Shown piece after piece: positions 32,451-45,370 of a stretch of 64,000 nt of DNA (position 1 is its first letter; the number at the start of each line of letters is the position of its first letter). Source of the stretch: Calycina herbarum (taxonomy: Eukaryota > Ascomycota > Leotiomycetes > Helotiales > Pezizellaceae); assembly GCA_001414485.1 (NCBI GenBank), contig LLEY01000028.1, positions 434,001 to 498,000 of the forward strand, given 5' to 3'. The notes beneath the pieces were generated by a model. It saw only the letters and a program-made list of their open reading frames with translations. It made no database searches and was not told the origin of the DNA. The translations under genes were made by a program, and so were the position numbers.

Positions 32451-34110
32451 TTGGCTTCCTTCTGCTGTCCCACTTCGTATCCAGCTTTCGCTGGAACTCC
32501 TGACAATTGATTGACTCTTGATTTTAGCGCTGTATAGCGAACAAGATTCGAAAGTAGGCAATTTCAGCGAATATGGCAAGTATGTTACCATCAACAGATT
32601 GTTTCGTTATGCCACCAGCATGAGGGGTATCACAACCTAGGTATGTGTGCGAGCCATTGCAACCCCCCCTTTCCAATCAATTCACGAACGATAACGGTTA
32701 CTCATGAACTTTATGACTCTTCATGTGGCAAAACCTTTGGAGATGAAAGCATAAAGTGCTTGAGCAGAAAACAGACCAACATCATATTTTATCCTCCCCC
32801 AAAATATGGAAAGCATCCCACGCCTTATCAAAAAATATTTTTGTTGAACCCTCACACGACTCTTGGTCTCCTCCTCAACATAGTTTCACGATAATGATTA
32901 CCTCAAATTTAATACCTAGATGATGCCCGCATAGAGGGACGATGGAAAATTAAGCATTCCACTGCTGTTCAAGTCGATACCACACTCAGGCTTTGTCGTT
33001 CCACTGTAATAAATCAACACCAGCGAAAGAAAATGGTTTATGAGCTCGGATCTAATATTTCATAATCTTCTGAGTCTATTCTTATTTTTCTGTTCTTTTA
33101 CGACCGTTTGGTGGTGAGTTTTATGTGTTGCTGCTTTGTATAGTAGTGTAAAATAGGGTTACTAGCTTGAGGATGCATTTAAGGGTCGTCTTGATACGCT
33201 GAGCATGGAGGACTATCTTGATCTTGATTTGAGTGGGAGGTATGCAATTGACGTTGTCTAAACCTTATATTCCTTTCTTATCTCTATACAAAGTAGCGTC
33301 TCGAGCTCACGGGTTTTGATCCAGTTTTGGGGGGATTCTCATGGAGATGCTTTCTTAGAAGCAAGTCAACAGTTTTGTTTTTTTTTATGCTGCATTTAAC
33401 AAGCTGGCATACTCTCATATCAACATTCTTTGCTATCCATGACTACGGAGCTCGAAGTATAAAATTAGCGAGAACTGCTCGACATATATGGATCTTCGTC
33501 TCTCGGATCTAGCAGTAGAAGGTTCCATCTTACAGTCGACCATTCTCCAGAAGAGAGGGTCGTAATTCTTGGTAGGGGTTATGATATTTGGCGATGCAGT
33601 AAGAAACGCCTCTGGTGATATCGTCAATGGTCACTCGTTTTTGTAATAAACCAATCACAAAGAACCTAGCACCTGGGCCGCGAAAGATTCGAGCAGAATA
33701 AAAGCATCAATTGAAATTGGAGACGCGCTTTTAGACCTCTATGTATCATCTACTCCGGCGTATCTAGGGTATATCTCCAAACTCGTTCTTTAGCTCGTTT
33801 CCGACGAGATCTACGAGAATCAACATTCGAAGAAAGAAAACATGATCATCACATAATCCATAGTAAATTATTCAACACAAAAGCACATATCGTCGTTATC
33901 ATTTTGTTCAATTGTCCGCTATGGTTGTAGCTAGAGAATCTCAATAGAAGGCGTAGCAGCTAAAACAAATATATAATATATATAAAGTGACATCTCCTAG
34001 GTTGATTCCGGGCAAAACGATATAAGCTTGGGCTGATACCTCGCTGCAGAATTGTTAAGTTCCATGAGGATCAGATGAGCTACTCCTTCCCACGAGTTGC
34101 CAGGTTACCG
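32451..34110. other. Long intergenic stretch, no gene seen
   Basis: About 1.6 kb has only short, overlapping frames (up to 83 codons) and no domain, RNA gene or terminal repeat that I can support. Confidence 0.5.
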
Positions 34111-35374
34111 CTACAATCTGTCAAGAAGCTCAACGAACTTCAATGCAGGCTGACCCTCCCTCGCAATACCCAACTTAACCCAAGCCTGATCAACCGCATG
34201 CATATGGAACTTCATCCTGCCCGCAATACGCCTCTCATACTGCTCGTTCCTTAAAAACAACAAAAACTCCTCACTCAACTCCTCCAAAGCCTCCATCCAA
34301 TCCTCCTGATATCCCAAGTACTCGAATTTAGGACCAAACTCAATCCACAAGTAATGAACCCGTCGATAGCCATTCAGCACCTCAGCTTCTCGTGTGCAAA
34401 GAACATTCTTCCAATATGTCTCCTCCAGATGTCTCTTTGGGGTAAAGTTTCCATAGACGGACCGACCGATGTATGCATTTTTGAAGTTGTCTGCCAATAG
34501 CCTGACTGAACCTAGAGGCGAGCCGTTGGGACCCCATTGTGGTGGTTGTGCGTGCTTATCTCGTGCTTTCAGTGACTCCATGATTGCATCCTTCAGGATA
34601 TCGACTTCCCGATTCACAACATGTATTGGAGGGACGCGAAGGTTTTGAGGAAGAACTGGTTGAATCTGTCGAAGTGTGGATAGAAGGGCTGCTGGAGGTT
34701 CGTTCAATCTCAATATTTGGACAGCAGTGGTGATATCAGCAGCGTCTGTCTGAGTTTCGTTGTCAGATTGGTGAGGATGTTTGAAATCAGGGGAGGTGCT
34801 ATCCAACCAATCGTCTGGTGTCGTAGTTTGAGTAACAGCGTCTGCAACGTTGGTTCTCGCTTTAAGGAGGTCAACTATGATTTCATTGAGATCAGGAATG
34901 TTCCTCACTCCTTCTTCGCCGGGCCCTGAAAGCCATTAGTTGCGTTGATGGTTAGCTGATCTTGAGATAATACTTACAAAGGGCTTCCCAAAGGACGATT
35001 TCCATGTAATAACACTGCAAGAGCTCGCATTCAGGAAAATTGGTTTCAGCTTGCTTTTCTGCGGCACTGTGTTCACACTTGAAGATTTCCTTTCTACTGC
35101 GGGTGTCATCTTTGAAGTTTGCAGAGCCTTCAGATAGAAATTTCTTTCGCATGCTATCCACCGCCTGCACATAGATTGGTTGCATTGGTTGATCTTCCAT
35201 GATGGGTTGATCTTCTTTCATTGCGGGTTGATCCTCCAGTGCGAGTTGACCATCCAGTATGAGTCGGTTATCCATTGTGGGTTGCTCTTCAAGCAAGTGT
35301 TGCTCTTTCATTATGGCAGAGTCAAAAGCAAGTGCTTTGCTCTGTTGATGAAGATCAAAGTTGGAGTCGTGCAC
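34111..35374 (-). CDS. Hypothetical protein, tandem paralogue A
   Basis: Exons 35374-34978 and 34925-34111 (52-bp intron with CTAATGG before CAG) encode 403 residues. I do not recognise the family. The N-terminal 65 residues contain repeated acidic units (ALEDQPAMKEDQPIMEDQP). A central Thr/Asp-rich linker is followed by a C-terminal domain of about 140 residues with NGSPLGSVRLLADNF, WIEFGPKFEYL and EFLLFLRNEQYERR. The same three segments, in the same order and around the same intron position, appear in the next gene, so the two are tandem duplicates. No signal peptide or membrane segment is seen. Confidence 0.75.
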
Positions 35375-35738
35375 TACGTTGAGGTTGAAGGTGAAGGTTT
35401 AGTTTATCAATCCCAGTATGGCAGATAGGTATTGTGGCCTAACAAGCAAGGAATTTTAGGTTGTTTTAAATATTCTATTCCAGAAGTTTCTTTAGCAAGA
35501 GAGTGGGGCGCTTGAAAGAGATGGGATGTTGGCAAAGCTGAGGCTTATCAGAACCAGATGTTGTAATAGCTTCAGGAGGGAAAACTAAAAGCTTCCAAAC
35601 AAGGAATCTGATCACAAAACTATATTGTTATCACAAGATACACCAGATAAAAGATTGATAATAACACATAAGCAAATTGTGGTTTTCTTCCATTCATTGA
35701 ATTGAGCTTATCACTACATACAAAACATCAAGTAACCT
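35375..35738. other. Spacer between tandem paralogues
   Basis: 364 bp contain the promoter of paralogue A and the 3' flank of paralogue B. No other feature is seen. Confidence 0.5.
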
Positions 35739-37080
35739 TCAGTCACATCCGCAAGACTTAATCCTCTTCCCAGTTTTGCGCTCAGCAAGCATCTTTATGT
35801 TCTCAGGGCCCCTAACACCTTTCTTCCAACCACACTTCAAGGCCTTAGCAGTCAAATCCAATAGAACAACATAACCTGCTTGGTCCACGCTCTTCTTCCA
35901 TTCCATGTATTCTTCGTTGACAGAACGCATCATCAACTTGCCATCTTCATCCTTGTATTGTCGGTCACGGAGGAATGGTAGGAACTCGCATGACTGCTCC
36001 CAGATCTGCATCCAGAAACAATCTGCCTTCAAACGTGCGTGTTGAGGAGCAAACTCCAACCAGATGTAGATAATTCCTTGTACAATTGCAGCTCTGAGAA
36101 CAAAGATACCCTTAGTGCGTCGCTCAAAGGCTTTCTTTGGAACCAGGTCATTCTCGTTTGGCTTGTCGTATGATTCAGCAAAGTTCTCTGCGAGCAGCCT
36201 AACACTTCCTTTGGGTGTGCCATCTGCGGCCCAACCTTGTTGTGGCGCCGATGCGTTGGGATCCTCAGACTGGAGGGCAATGCGAATATGAACTCTCGGG
36301 TCCTTATATTCAATTCCAGCTGGGATTGCTACAAGAGGAGCCAAGACAGACAGGGCGCTCGCAGTTGAGATCGGCTTAGGGGTTGTTGGGGGGGTTTGTG
36401 GAGAGACAGCAGAAGGTGAAAGGAACATGGACATGATTTGCGCGTGCTTGCTGTCGATGCTTGCTTTTTGAGACAATTTGGTCTTGGAAATTGTTTGAGC
36501 GAGTGGCGAAAGCGACTTAGAGAAGGTTTGCGGTGCACTATTGATGGTTGGTAACTCTGCTGTTGCGATTGCGGGAGGATCCATAAGACAAAAAAGCAAG
36601 TCGGTGTTGGACAAGGGTTGTGTTGATGGCTGCGTTGATGGCGGCTGTGTTGAGTTGGTGTTGGTCGTTTGTCTGGACAATGGTTGCGACTCTGAATCTG
36701 AAGGCGACTCCAAGGTACAAGCCTTCCCACCATCCTCCAAGCCAGCATCATAAAACGCATTGAGCTCGCGATCCAACTCCGGTACTTGAAAGTGGCACTC
36801 TTCCCAGTCCCCTAAGGCAACAGTTAGTTATACAAGTAGTGATACTTCATTGTAGGTCCGACGTACAGTATTTGAGCCATAACATAGCCTCTGCATAATA
36901 GGATACCATGAATGGCTTGGGAGTCGGGCTGCATTTGTAGAGGTGCAGGGCTTTGTGCAGACATTCAGCGTAATCTTGCTGAAAGGCCTGCATGTTCCTC
37001 TTGTCAGAAGGAAGGAATGCGATGGGTATATTGCTCCGATATCTCTCCCATATCTCAACGAGATGGGATGGACGCTCCAT
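35739..37080 (-). CDS. Hypothetical protein, tandem paralogue B
   Basis: Exons 37080-36867 and 36811-35739 (55-bp intron) encode 428 residues and end in a Cys-containing basic tail (KTGKRIKSCGCD). The start at 37080 is the first real ATG in frame. The intron splits a Trp codon (T|GG) exactly as in paralogue A. N-terminal YYAEAMLWLKYW corresponds to YYMEIVLWEALW of A. The C-terminal block GTPKGSVRLLAENF, YIWLEFAPQH and EFLPFLRDRQYKDE corresponds to that of A. The middle is a Ser/Thr/Pro/Gln-rich linker (about residues 95-200). No known domain was recognised; a DNA- or protein-binding role would be a guess. Confidence 0.75.
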
Positions 37081-38889
37081 GGCGATGGTTGGATGGTGAG
37101 CGTTGTTGAACACCTCACCTTCCAAGTTGGAAAGTTGAAGAAGGAAAGAAGGTCGAGACGACGCGACAACCAGTAAAGTTTTGTGGTCGGTGGATGACCT
37201 CAGGCTCCCCCATGTTGACTGCCAAAGGTTTTGCCGAACTGAGGGTAAAAGCAGCAACCGATATCAAAGGCACCACTGCCACTTCCAGCGCTTTGTGCCT
37301 GTGCTTGTTTCTGGTGAATAAAATGAAGTTCTGCTAGTCTATTCTTCAAATTAAATAGAAAATCTCCATTCTAAATGACTAAATATAGTTAAGAAAGCAG
37401 TTTTGTTGCAAAATAATAAGTATACAGAATATGCGAAGGGCGTTATCAAAGTTTATAATCAAGTATTATTCTGACTTGCTCTGAAGTCATACAGTGCTGA
37501 GATACTACTTAATATCTTCCTGAATTCAGAAGAGAAAGAAACACTTAATTGAGCTTTGGGCAATGTTTGTTTTGAAATTCACGACCTAGAAGCACCAAAC
37601 ACGACTAGAAACTTTTGCTCTTCATCAGACTTTGCCACATCAATAAGAAGAGCGTTGAGGAGAAATTTGCCTCAAAGCCTCAACTGATTTTCGCTGGTTT
37701 CAAGAGCAGCAACCGATTCAAAGGCACTTTTCCGCACAACACAATCAATCCGCCCCACCGTCATAGTCAGAACTTAGGGGCGAGAAAATCAATCCATTGC
37801 GAGAATAAACAAATCAAGAATTAGTTTCTGTGTGTTTGAAAGAGCATAAATTAATGAAGTGTTCTTGTTTTTCATGGTGTAAATAACAACGCCTCAAGCT
37901 AGTGCTGCTTTTCGACTGCTACTTCCCTGCCCAACAGCCCCACTACTTCTCTGAATAAACATCCCTGTTTCTAGTTGCAAGGCAAGAGCACCGCCCAATC
38001 AATTGGTATTCCTTTTGGCTTGAAATTCTGATGAAGAAGGTGCGACCGACTAACACTGAAGGACAACGACAACCCTACCCCATGGCTACCACTATCCGCA
38101 GAGTTACTCAACGCCCTCCTTCTGTAAGTTATCCTATTCTCGCTATAAAAGACGGATGGTGGGTAGATAGCTGATCTCTGGTTTCAAGGCAACTTCGAGG
38201 ACGACCGATGACCACTCAAGAGAAGCCCTGGTGGATGGTGCGGTCTTTTGCAATGCAGTCAGTCTATTGGAGCCGAACACTTGTTGATATATTGCTTCCT
38301 ACAATCTGCCGCAGGTGGATTTCGAATTTGGACCCGGATTCTGGCGGGCGAACTATCCCCAAGACTTGGATCACCTCCTTGGACACCGGACAACGAATGT
38401 GCTTGGGTGACTGCCAGCAACTCGAACAGCTTCAGATCTTTCCCTTGCCTGCTATACAAATTACAAACTCCCAGTACCAGAGAAATCATCACGTCATAAG
38501 TTAGCATTACTCGGGGAACACCCCCTTTCTCATTACTTGGGTATATCCCGAATAATCAAACATATCACCCCAGAGCTTTCAGGAGAATCAAAGAACTAAC
38601 TATTCAATTGTCCCAGACCTCTTCAAACAATACTCTTAATTATCCCCGGCTTCTTCGTTCACTCGAAGTCCTCTCACTTCATGTTCTCCAACAAAACATT
38701 CCAATCACAAGAAAGTCCGTTTTGCAATTTTCGAGGTGTTGCTTCCTGGACGCCTTTTCCGCCTTGCCAGTCTTTCTGGAAACACTAGCTAGCCATGGAT
38801 AGGTGGCATCAGGGGATCTCGTGCCAGAAGCAACAGGATTGTATATATATACTCTTTGGAACCGTGGAATGAAACATGAGTGTCTGATA

Positions 38890-38965
38890 CCTTGGAAAAC
38901 ACCGAGTTTTACTCTTTTTTTTGGATTTATTGAAGCGAGCGCGTTCTTGGAATTGGTCGCGCAAA
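38890..38965 (+). repeat. Diverged dispersed repeat, copy 1
   Basis: It contains ATTGAAGCGAGCGCGTTCTT; related to 39341-39425 and 40735-40785. Confidence 0.5.
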
Positions 38966-39340
38966 TGGTGTTCGACACGGTTTGGGATCATAAAACTTTG
39001 GAGACTTGCATCTAAAAGTGCTTGTCTTTGAGAAGCCTGGCACAAGTGGCCGTGGTTAGAAAACTAGAAAGCACTCGTAAAATGATTTTGTTGGCGATAG
39101 ACTGGGCCTTGAGTGGCTAAAAAGTCCGATGGTGTTGAGTGAGCTGAACTAGCCAACTGGTCCGGGACAAGGTCAGCTCGCGAAACATATTAGACTTAGA
39201 GCTTCAGATTCTCCCTACTCAAACTGTTAAGTAGCATTAGTAAAAAGTATGTCTTTTGGCAATCATAGGGAGTCTGCTCGAGTCTCTTGTTGCAAACATT
39301 GCCTAGTAGCGAGAGAAGAACAGTGCTCTTCCATTAAACA

Positions 39341-39425
39341 TCCCTTGGGGCGTCCCTTGGGGAACTTGGAGTGTGCCATTTTGTTTGAACTTTTTGGAGC
39401 GAGAGCGTTCTTGAAATTCTGGACT
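39341..39425 (+). repeat. Diverged dispersed repeat, copy 2
   Basis: It contains TTTGGAGCGAGAGCGTTCTT and, like copy 1, is preceded by a CTTGG...GAGT stretch. Confidence 0.5.
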
Positions 39426-40734
39426 GTGGTGGGCGGAGGCGAAATTTGAAGAGTTGTGTTCATGCTTGGGACAATTTGACCCAACTCGGTGTTTGCCTCA
39501 GGCCTCCAAGTTTCTGCCAAGGTTTTGCCGAGTGGGTAAATAGCAACCAATAACAAGATACTACTTGCTCCTTCAGTTTATCATGCTTTTATTGTAATAC
39601 TCTAGTAGCTTACTATTATTAACTTCCTTTCTCTGAATAATTTGCGATTAATATTCCAAGGAAGTATAATTTAATTATCTGTCTTTTGTTTAGTACTACT
39701 TTTGTTTTAACTCTCTAGAAACCAAGAATACTTAGTTATATTTTTCGGACTATGCTTCATAATTATGATAACCGAGAATGACTTAGATAAATATATTTTG
39801 CCTTGTTCTCATAAAGCTCTAGAAACTTTATATGATTAGTCTTATTCTTCTAAATAGTTTAGAAATATCATTCAAATCACTATTCTTTACTTGGATGAAT
39901 TTCAAATTTATTTTCAAGAAAGTCAGTTTTAGTGAATGTAAGACTTCGTATTAGGAAAGAAATTGTGGTCTCCATTCACTCGCTAGTCGGACTTCCCCTA
40001 ACTCACTCTGCTCGGCGAAAGAGGCTTATACTACGATCGACCTCGTGTTACATATGATATATTCCAGGAAAGGTTTTATACTCTCAAGCTGCATACACCT
40101 TCTTTATTATATATACCAAAATTATCTGATGCAAGTACAAATACGCGATCAAAATCCCAAACTCCCTAAAGTAATAGTTGCTTCAGAGGAGGGTGGAGTA
40201 AGAATCGCTGAACTCCTTGGTTTGGACAGACCTTTAGACAGATCCCTGAATCTACTCTAAAGAAGCGACTACTGAGAAGCTGCTGGAAGTTCTTGTTCAT
40301 GTGGAAGCATAGGTAGCGTGAGAAGAAACCTGGAAATTTGGCCGACGAGGTTGGAGTGTTAAGGTTTCCCGCAGCCAAAGCAGCAACAAAAATCAATGCT
40401 TTCAACTGGTTTCTACACAACCATTCTTGAGAATTGAAACTAGGGTCGGTGAAAATGAGATGCAAGAATGAGCAGAGGTTGAACAGAAGCCCGAAAGTTT
40501 GAACGATCATAATGCAGGAAGGCGTTCTTGCCCAGCAAGCCAGCGCTGCTTCCGGTAGCTAAGCTTCCTTCCCCAAACCCCCTGCAGCTTCCGAATACAC
40601 CCTTGTTACCGCTCCTAGTAGCATAGCAAGAGGTCGTTAAGCTGTGCTATAGAAGGTGCAACCATAGACACTTTAATGGTGGATGGGCTGGGAACAGCAA
40701 GACGCATCTTTATACCAATTTAATTTTATAATCT

Positions 40735-40785
40735 CCTCTCAATTTTATAATTTATTGGAGCGGGCGCGTTTACGAATTGGTTGTC
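40735..40785 (+). repeat. Diverged dispersed repeat, copy 3
   Basis: It contains TATTGGAGCGGGCGCGTTTA and lies about 160-210 bp upstream of the zinc-knuckle gene start, so part of that gene's leader is shared with the decayed copies. Confidence 0.5.
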
Positions 40786-40947
40786 GTGCTGGAGCTGCTT
40801 GGTGGGTCAGAGATTTGGAGAGTCCCGGTGTTGCCCTGGTCGAGTCGCCAATTGTCCCTCAAAATATCGTCGACCCCCGGCTTGCTCAACCACAACCACC
40901 AGACTCTTTACTCCTTTGCCACAATTGCTTCCACCGGAACTTCCAAC

Positions 40948-42418
40948 ATGTGGCCGCAACCAAATGGCAGTGGCATGCCACCTCCGTACTATCAGGCGGC
41001 CCCAATGATCCCCTGGGTTGACGAGTATGGCCAGGAGCAATTGGCGCAGCTACCTTACCAGGCAAATCAAATGACGTATCCAGCATACTATCAACATCAA
41101 CCCTACCAATACAATCAGCAATGGCCACAAAATCCAATGATGGCAGCGCAGCAGGGAGGAATGTCATACGCCCAAAGCCAATGGCAATTCCAACAAGCCA
41201 ACATCCCTCAGCACGCCAGCAATTTCGATACCCAGCAAAGCATCCAATCTCCCGACGCCATCAAGCCAGCATGCGAGAATTGCGGAGGAACCGATCATAG
41301 CATGCAATTCTGTATGAAGAGTATCGACCGGAGAGGCTACATGACAGGCTGCCCGCCATGCAACACGAAGCTCCATAACTACAGAGACCCGGAAGCTTGC
41401 AAATATCCATACACAGACCATTCTGATCTCTACTTTGTCGTCATCTGCCGCCACAACCGACCGCCATTGATGACTAGGATGGACTTTCGTCATATTCAGG
41501 GCTTTGCAAAAGGTCATCATCGTCCGTGGACCCCGGAATTCGCGCTTAAGATGGAGGAGAATGGGTTCTTGACGAGATTCAAACACCAGGTACTTGTAAT
41601 GAACGAACAATCGATCCCAGATCCAACGTGGAGTGATTTGGTTGCGTTCAAGGCGTTCAATGAGAAGTATCCACTCGGCACATTGATCCATCCTCATTAT
41701 CGCCAGCAACTAACCACCCTTACTGCTCGCGATCAAGCTGTATCCGCTACACCCGTCCAGTCTGCACTAGTCTCGCGCAATACGCTTCTCCCTCCAGCCC
41801 AGCCTCTGAAAGCCACTCAACAAAGACGAGCTCGTCATTTCAAGCAACAAAACTCCCAATCGGTTGGATCTTTGGCAGATTCGTCGAGTGACAAGAATCG
41901 ACAATCGGAAGACGCAAAAACCAAACGGATCGCCGAGTTGGAAAGACAAGTCTCCGTCATGAAAGAAACAACGTCGAAAGCACTTGACTTTGCTCTAGTG
42001 GGACCGGGTCGATCGAATTTGAATCCAAATAACCCCATATCCAAGTTGATCGCCGCTTCCAAGAGTTCGTTGGCAGGTAAGGATCTCACTTTACTCTTCG
42101 CAAACCCTCTCCCTCCGTTACCCTAGATATACTATACTTCTATACGCAATACTTACAAAAGCAGGTGAATCCAGAGAAAAGCCCGGCTCCCTTCCTCGAT
42201 TCCCTCGAATGAACCAGACCCAGAAGAGATCATCATTCCCACGCGAGCAACGAATCACGAGAGTACCAGAACGAGCTTCCTCTAGCGGTATTCGAAAGAG
42301 GAGACCTAATAACAGCAGTAAGCAAAGAAAGGCGGCACGGGCAGGAAGGCAAGGACAAACCGTCGACGAGTTGATTTCTCAAACCTCTGCGACTTTTCCT
42401 CCTCCTTCGAACTCCTAA
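40948..42418 (+). CDS. Zinc-knuckle protein with Gln/Tyr-rich N-terminus
   Basis: Exons 40948-42076 and 42165-42418 (88-bp intron) encode 460 residues. The start at 40948 was chosen because it begins the Pro/Gln/Tyr-rich segment typical of such proteins; the frame is open upstream to 40777, but that part is unremarkable. Residues 1-105 are low complexity (YYQHQPYQYNQQW). CENCGGTDHSMQFC is a C-x2-C-x4-H-x4-C knuckle near residues 109-122, followed by a second Cys cluster (CPPCNTKLHNYRDPEAC). A short coiled coil (KRIAELERQVSVMKE) and a basic C-terminus (SSGIRKRRPNNSSKQRK) suggest an RNA- or DNA-associated protein. The exact function is not known to me. Confidence 0.75.
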
Positions 42419-43735
42419 TCGTTCCCCGCTTCAACCGAAGGAATCCACATCCTCTCGGACAAAGGCAGTACATATTGGAGAGAGGAAAATATAGGAACGA
42501 ATTAGGGGGTGATTTTGTTTCCCATTGTGTCGGATATTGATGGGCCGTTGGACCGCTGAAGGGGTTGATTTAGATCATTTCGACCAGCTAGACAATTGGT
42601 ATGGGTTCTACTTGGCCTTGAGGCTCCAATATCGCGAATACATTTGGGCATATGGCAAATCTAGGAGGATTATTGGTGGCACTGGTAGGGAGGGTAATTG
42701 AGGCATGGCGCTTTCATGCACCTCGTACTACGTCTCATGATAGAATACTTCTCCAGAATACAAAGATGCCACTTACTACAAGTAGTCGTTCAAGTTGCCG
42801 AGTTCTTGAGGTTGGTGATGTACAAAATATGTCTAAGGTGATGAAGTGAGGTTGAAAAATTGGCGGGGTAATCTACGCAAGGGCTATAGGTTCCACAAAT
42901 TCCAGTCGGTTTAATTGGTTCGTTTTACCACGTCTGAACCTCACTTCGTTTATTAGATCTAGTCTACGTTTACTACTTATAAAATTAACTAATTCTAGTA
43001 AGTGTAACTCTTAGATTAGATTATTAGGATTATTTAAAGTAACTAAGTTAAGTAAATAAGATTCTAAGACTTCTAAAAGTATAAGATATTTAATAGATAC
43101 TAAGTATATCTAGATAGTAATTATTTAATATAATTAAGTAATAAAGTTAAGATAATTAATATAACAGCCATGCAGGAGTAGAGTAAAGAAGTAGTCTATT
43201 CGTGGTATCAACGCGAATACTAAGGTAAGGAGAGAGCGGAGAGTGTGGTCGCTCTCGCTCTATTTAACTACGCTAAGCGAGTTCTCGGAAGAATCTCGGG
43301 AAAGCACGGAATGTGACTGGGACTGTCACAATTAAATTAATTCAATTGGTTTTAAAACTAGAGTACTAATTTATATTAAAATCTAATATATATCTAGATA
43401 GAATTAGTTACTTTTATAATTAATAAAATAGTACGAGAAAGTAAAGCAAAGAACCTTTAATTTCAAGAGAATAAAAATAAATCGAAGATCTTATTATAGA
43501 AGTTTAATTGAACGAAAAATTTATAAGTATTAAGAGAATCTTTTTCTTAATATATTATACGAGAACTCTAGATAATCGTAAGGGATGGAAAACATAACGT
43601 CGTATTATAATAGCCATATTACGAACTCACGGATCTCACTCGCGAAAAGACTTGATAAGAAATAGTTTCTATTTCTTCATTTATTTTTTCATCACCACCT
43701 CAACTCACCTTACAAAAAACCCAAAAGGTAACCAA
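42419..43735. other. Intergenic, with AT-rich relic (about 42930-43640)
   Basis: The AT-rich part is dominated by TA dinucleotides, as expected of RIP. A GC-richer island at about 43160-43330 (GCTCTCGCTCTATTTAACTA) might be an eroded LTR or promoter remnant, but I could not find matching flanking duplications. Confidence 0.4.
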
Positions 43736-43805
43736 AAAAACAGCAAAAGTTCCAAACCCCTCGAGGGGCCGCTAAGGATGAAAACCAGACGAACTGAGTT
43801 TTACT
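43736..43805 (+). repeat. Diverged repeat, copy 1 of 2
   Basis: It shares AACAGCAAAA and GAAACCAGACGAACTGA-type sequence with 45301-45370, in the same order and orientation. Confidence 0.55.
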
Positions 43806-45300
43806 ATCTAGCTGCAAGTCGTGTTATGTCGAATTTGGCGGAAGTTGTCGAAAATTGTTTGTCGGCTCGAAATCGTATACGCCCATCGATCCTCTCGGGT
43901 ACACTAATTTGTCCTGAACCATCGCGCCAGATAGCCGCCTTTTAATGTTCCCATGAGTGCCAAAACCTTTTATTTGAGAATGTGAGGGATATTGTGGGGT
44001 GGGGCACTGCTGTGACCAAGGGGGGTAGGTGGCGGGTGAGGTTCGGAGAGAGGGTGGGCGGTGATTGGATGGCTAGCTACCACTGTCCAGCGAGAGCGGC
44101 AGGTGAGAGAGATTTTGCTGGATTGGAAGAAGAACGTGAAAGGAGGATTCATTTTACTTCAAACGTTTGTGAAGCACGTTGTGATTGTTTTGAGACGGAG
44201 AGACCCAGGGAAATATACTTCTATTTCTTTCGGGGCTTGGTGTTCTGGAACTTGGAAGGAACGACCTTAATCGTTCTTAACTACTGTGTCAATATAACGA
44301 GGGGCAGAAAGTTGCAAGGGAAGGCGCGACCGGGTATCTTATCTCGCTTGAGAGCTGTGTCCGCCCAATTGGAGATCTTAAACTACGCTAAACTTCATGG
44401 TCTTGATTTCTGTGCCACGAAAACCAGAACGGAAGGCACGACTCTGGTCCATGAAATTACAACCGCGCCCACTCGTGCCTCGAGGTGCCTTTGCGATTTT
44501 CGTCTCGTGGTAGAAGGCTCTTGCGAAGGCAATTTGACAAGAAGGATTTAGGCGTCGCGCAAGCATGATAATGCTCAAGTGAGACATTTATTGGCTTGAG
44601 AAAGCGAATAAATACATACTCCGGTTAGAGCCTGAGATGAGAGAATCTGAAAACATTCCACGTTCGGGGACGTTCTCTGTAGGTTATTCGTCCGTGTAGA
44701 CTTACCTTTCATCCTCTGTATGAATAAAGTAAACTCCATCTGGTTAGATACCTATTCCAGTCGAAAGTATGAATTGAGTTTTAGTCGGTTAGTCGTACCC
44801 AAGTACATTTTGTTTTATGAGGTAAGGAATAAATATTCGTCATCGCTTGCCACTTCCTTTCCAAGTTGCAAACTTTGTTAGGATCCGGGGAGCAAGTAAG
44901 GAAGGAGCGACGAGAGTCGTTCAACCCTGTCACAGCTATCTACCTAGGTAGTTTGGCGCTTAAAACCTTAAGGCGCACGTTCACTTCAACACGTTGAAAA
45001 TTATTGAGGCTTCATTGTGAATTCGCGACGCCGTTGGGAAGTTGAGAAGGATTTGAAAATAGTTACTTAATCTAACAATTCACGCAATCAATAAACTCCA
45101 TTTCGAACCTTGACGATGTGTCGGAAGAGCCACAGCAAGACAATGTTCAAGGCCCATCGTTCATGATTCTTGTGGTTGAGGCCCTCCCGCGCCAGAGATT
45201 CTTACCACGACGGTGAATACAGTCTCGACGCGCTCGCTTCCAAATCTGGCTTCCTCCCTAGCAAAAACGACAAAGAGCTTCGTTACTTCTCCAAATCAGC
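43806..45300. other. Gene-poor stretch
   Basis: A 189-codon plus-strand frame exists at 43982-44551, but its composition is erratic, it matches no family I know and it is contradicted by other frames. I do not call it a gene. Confidence 0.4.
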
Positions 45301-45370
45301 ATAAAAAAACAGCAAAAATTCCTACATCCCGAAGGGCGCCTAAGAACGAAACCAGACGAACTGAAAATTT
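45301..45370 (+). repeat. Diverged repeat, copy 2 of 2
   Basis: Counterpart of 43736-43805, about 1.5 kb downstream. Confidence 0.55.

Larger units (their letters stand above)
37081..40534. other. Gene-poor region with decayed local duplications
   Basis: Frames up to 98 codons at 38200-38510 and 38680-38980 conflict with each other and match nothing I know. Several segments recur in diverged form: 37197-37272 resembles 39478-39560; 37890-38060 resembles 40535-40665; 38890-38965, 39341-39425 and 40735-40785 resemble one another. 39590-40040 is AT-rich relic sequence. Confidence 0.45.

Noticed and set aside
38208..38504. A 98-codon frame starting MTTQEKPWW
   Set aside because: Three overlapping frames of similar length occur here, no homology is recognisable and the region is made of decayed duplications.
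43982..44551. A 189-codon open frame on the plus strand
   Set aside because: Erratic composition, no domain, conflicting frames on both strands and a position in a decayed region make it likely to be chance.
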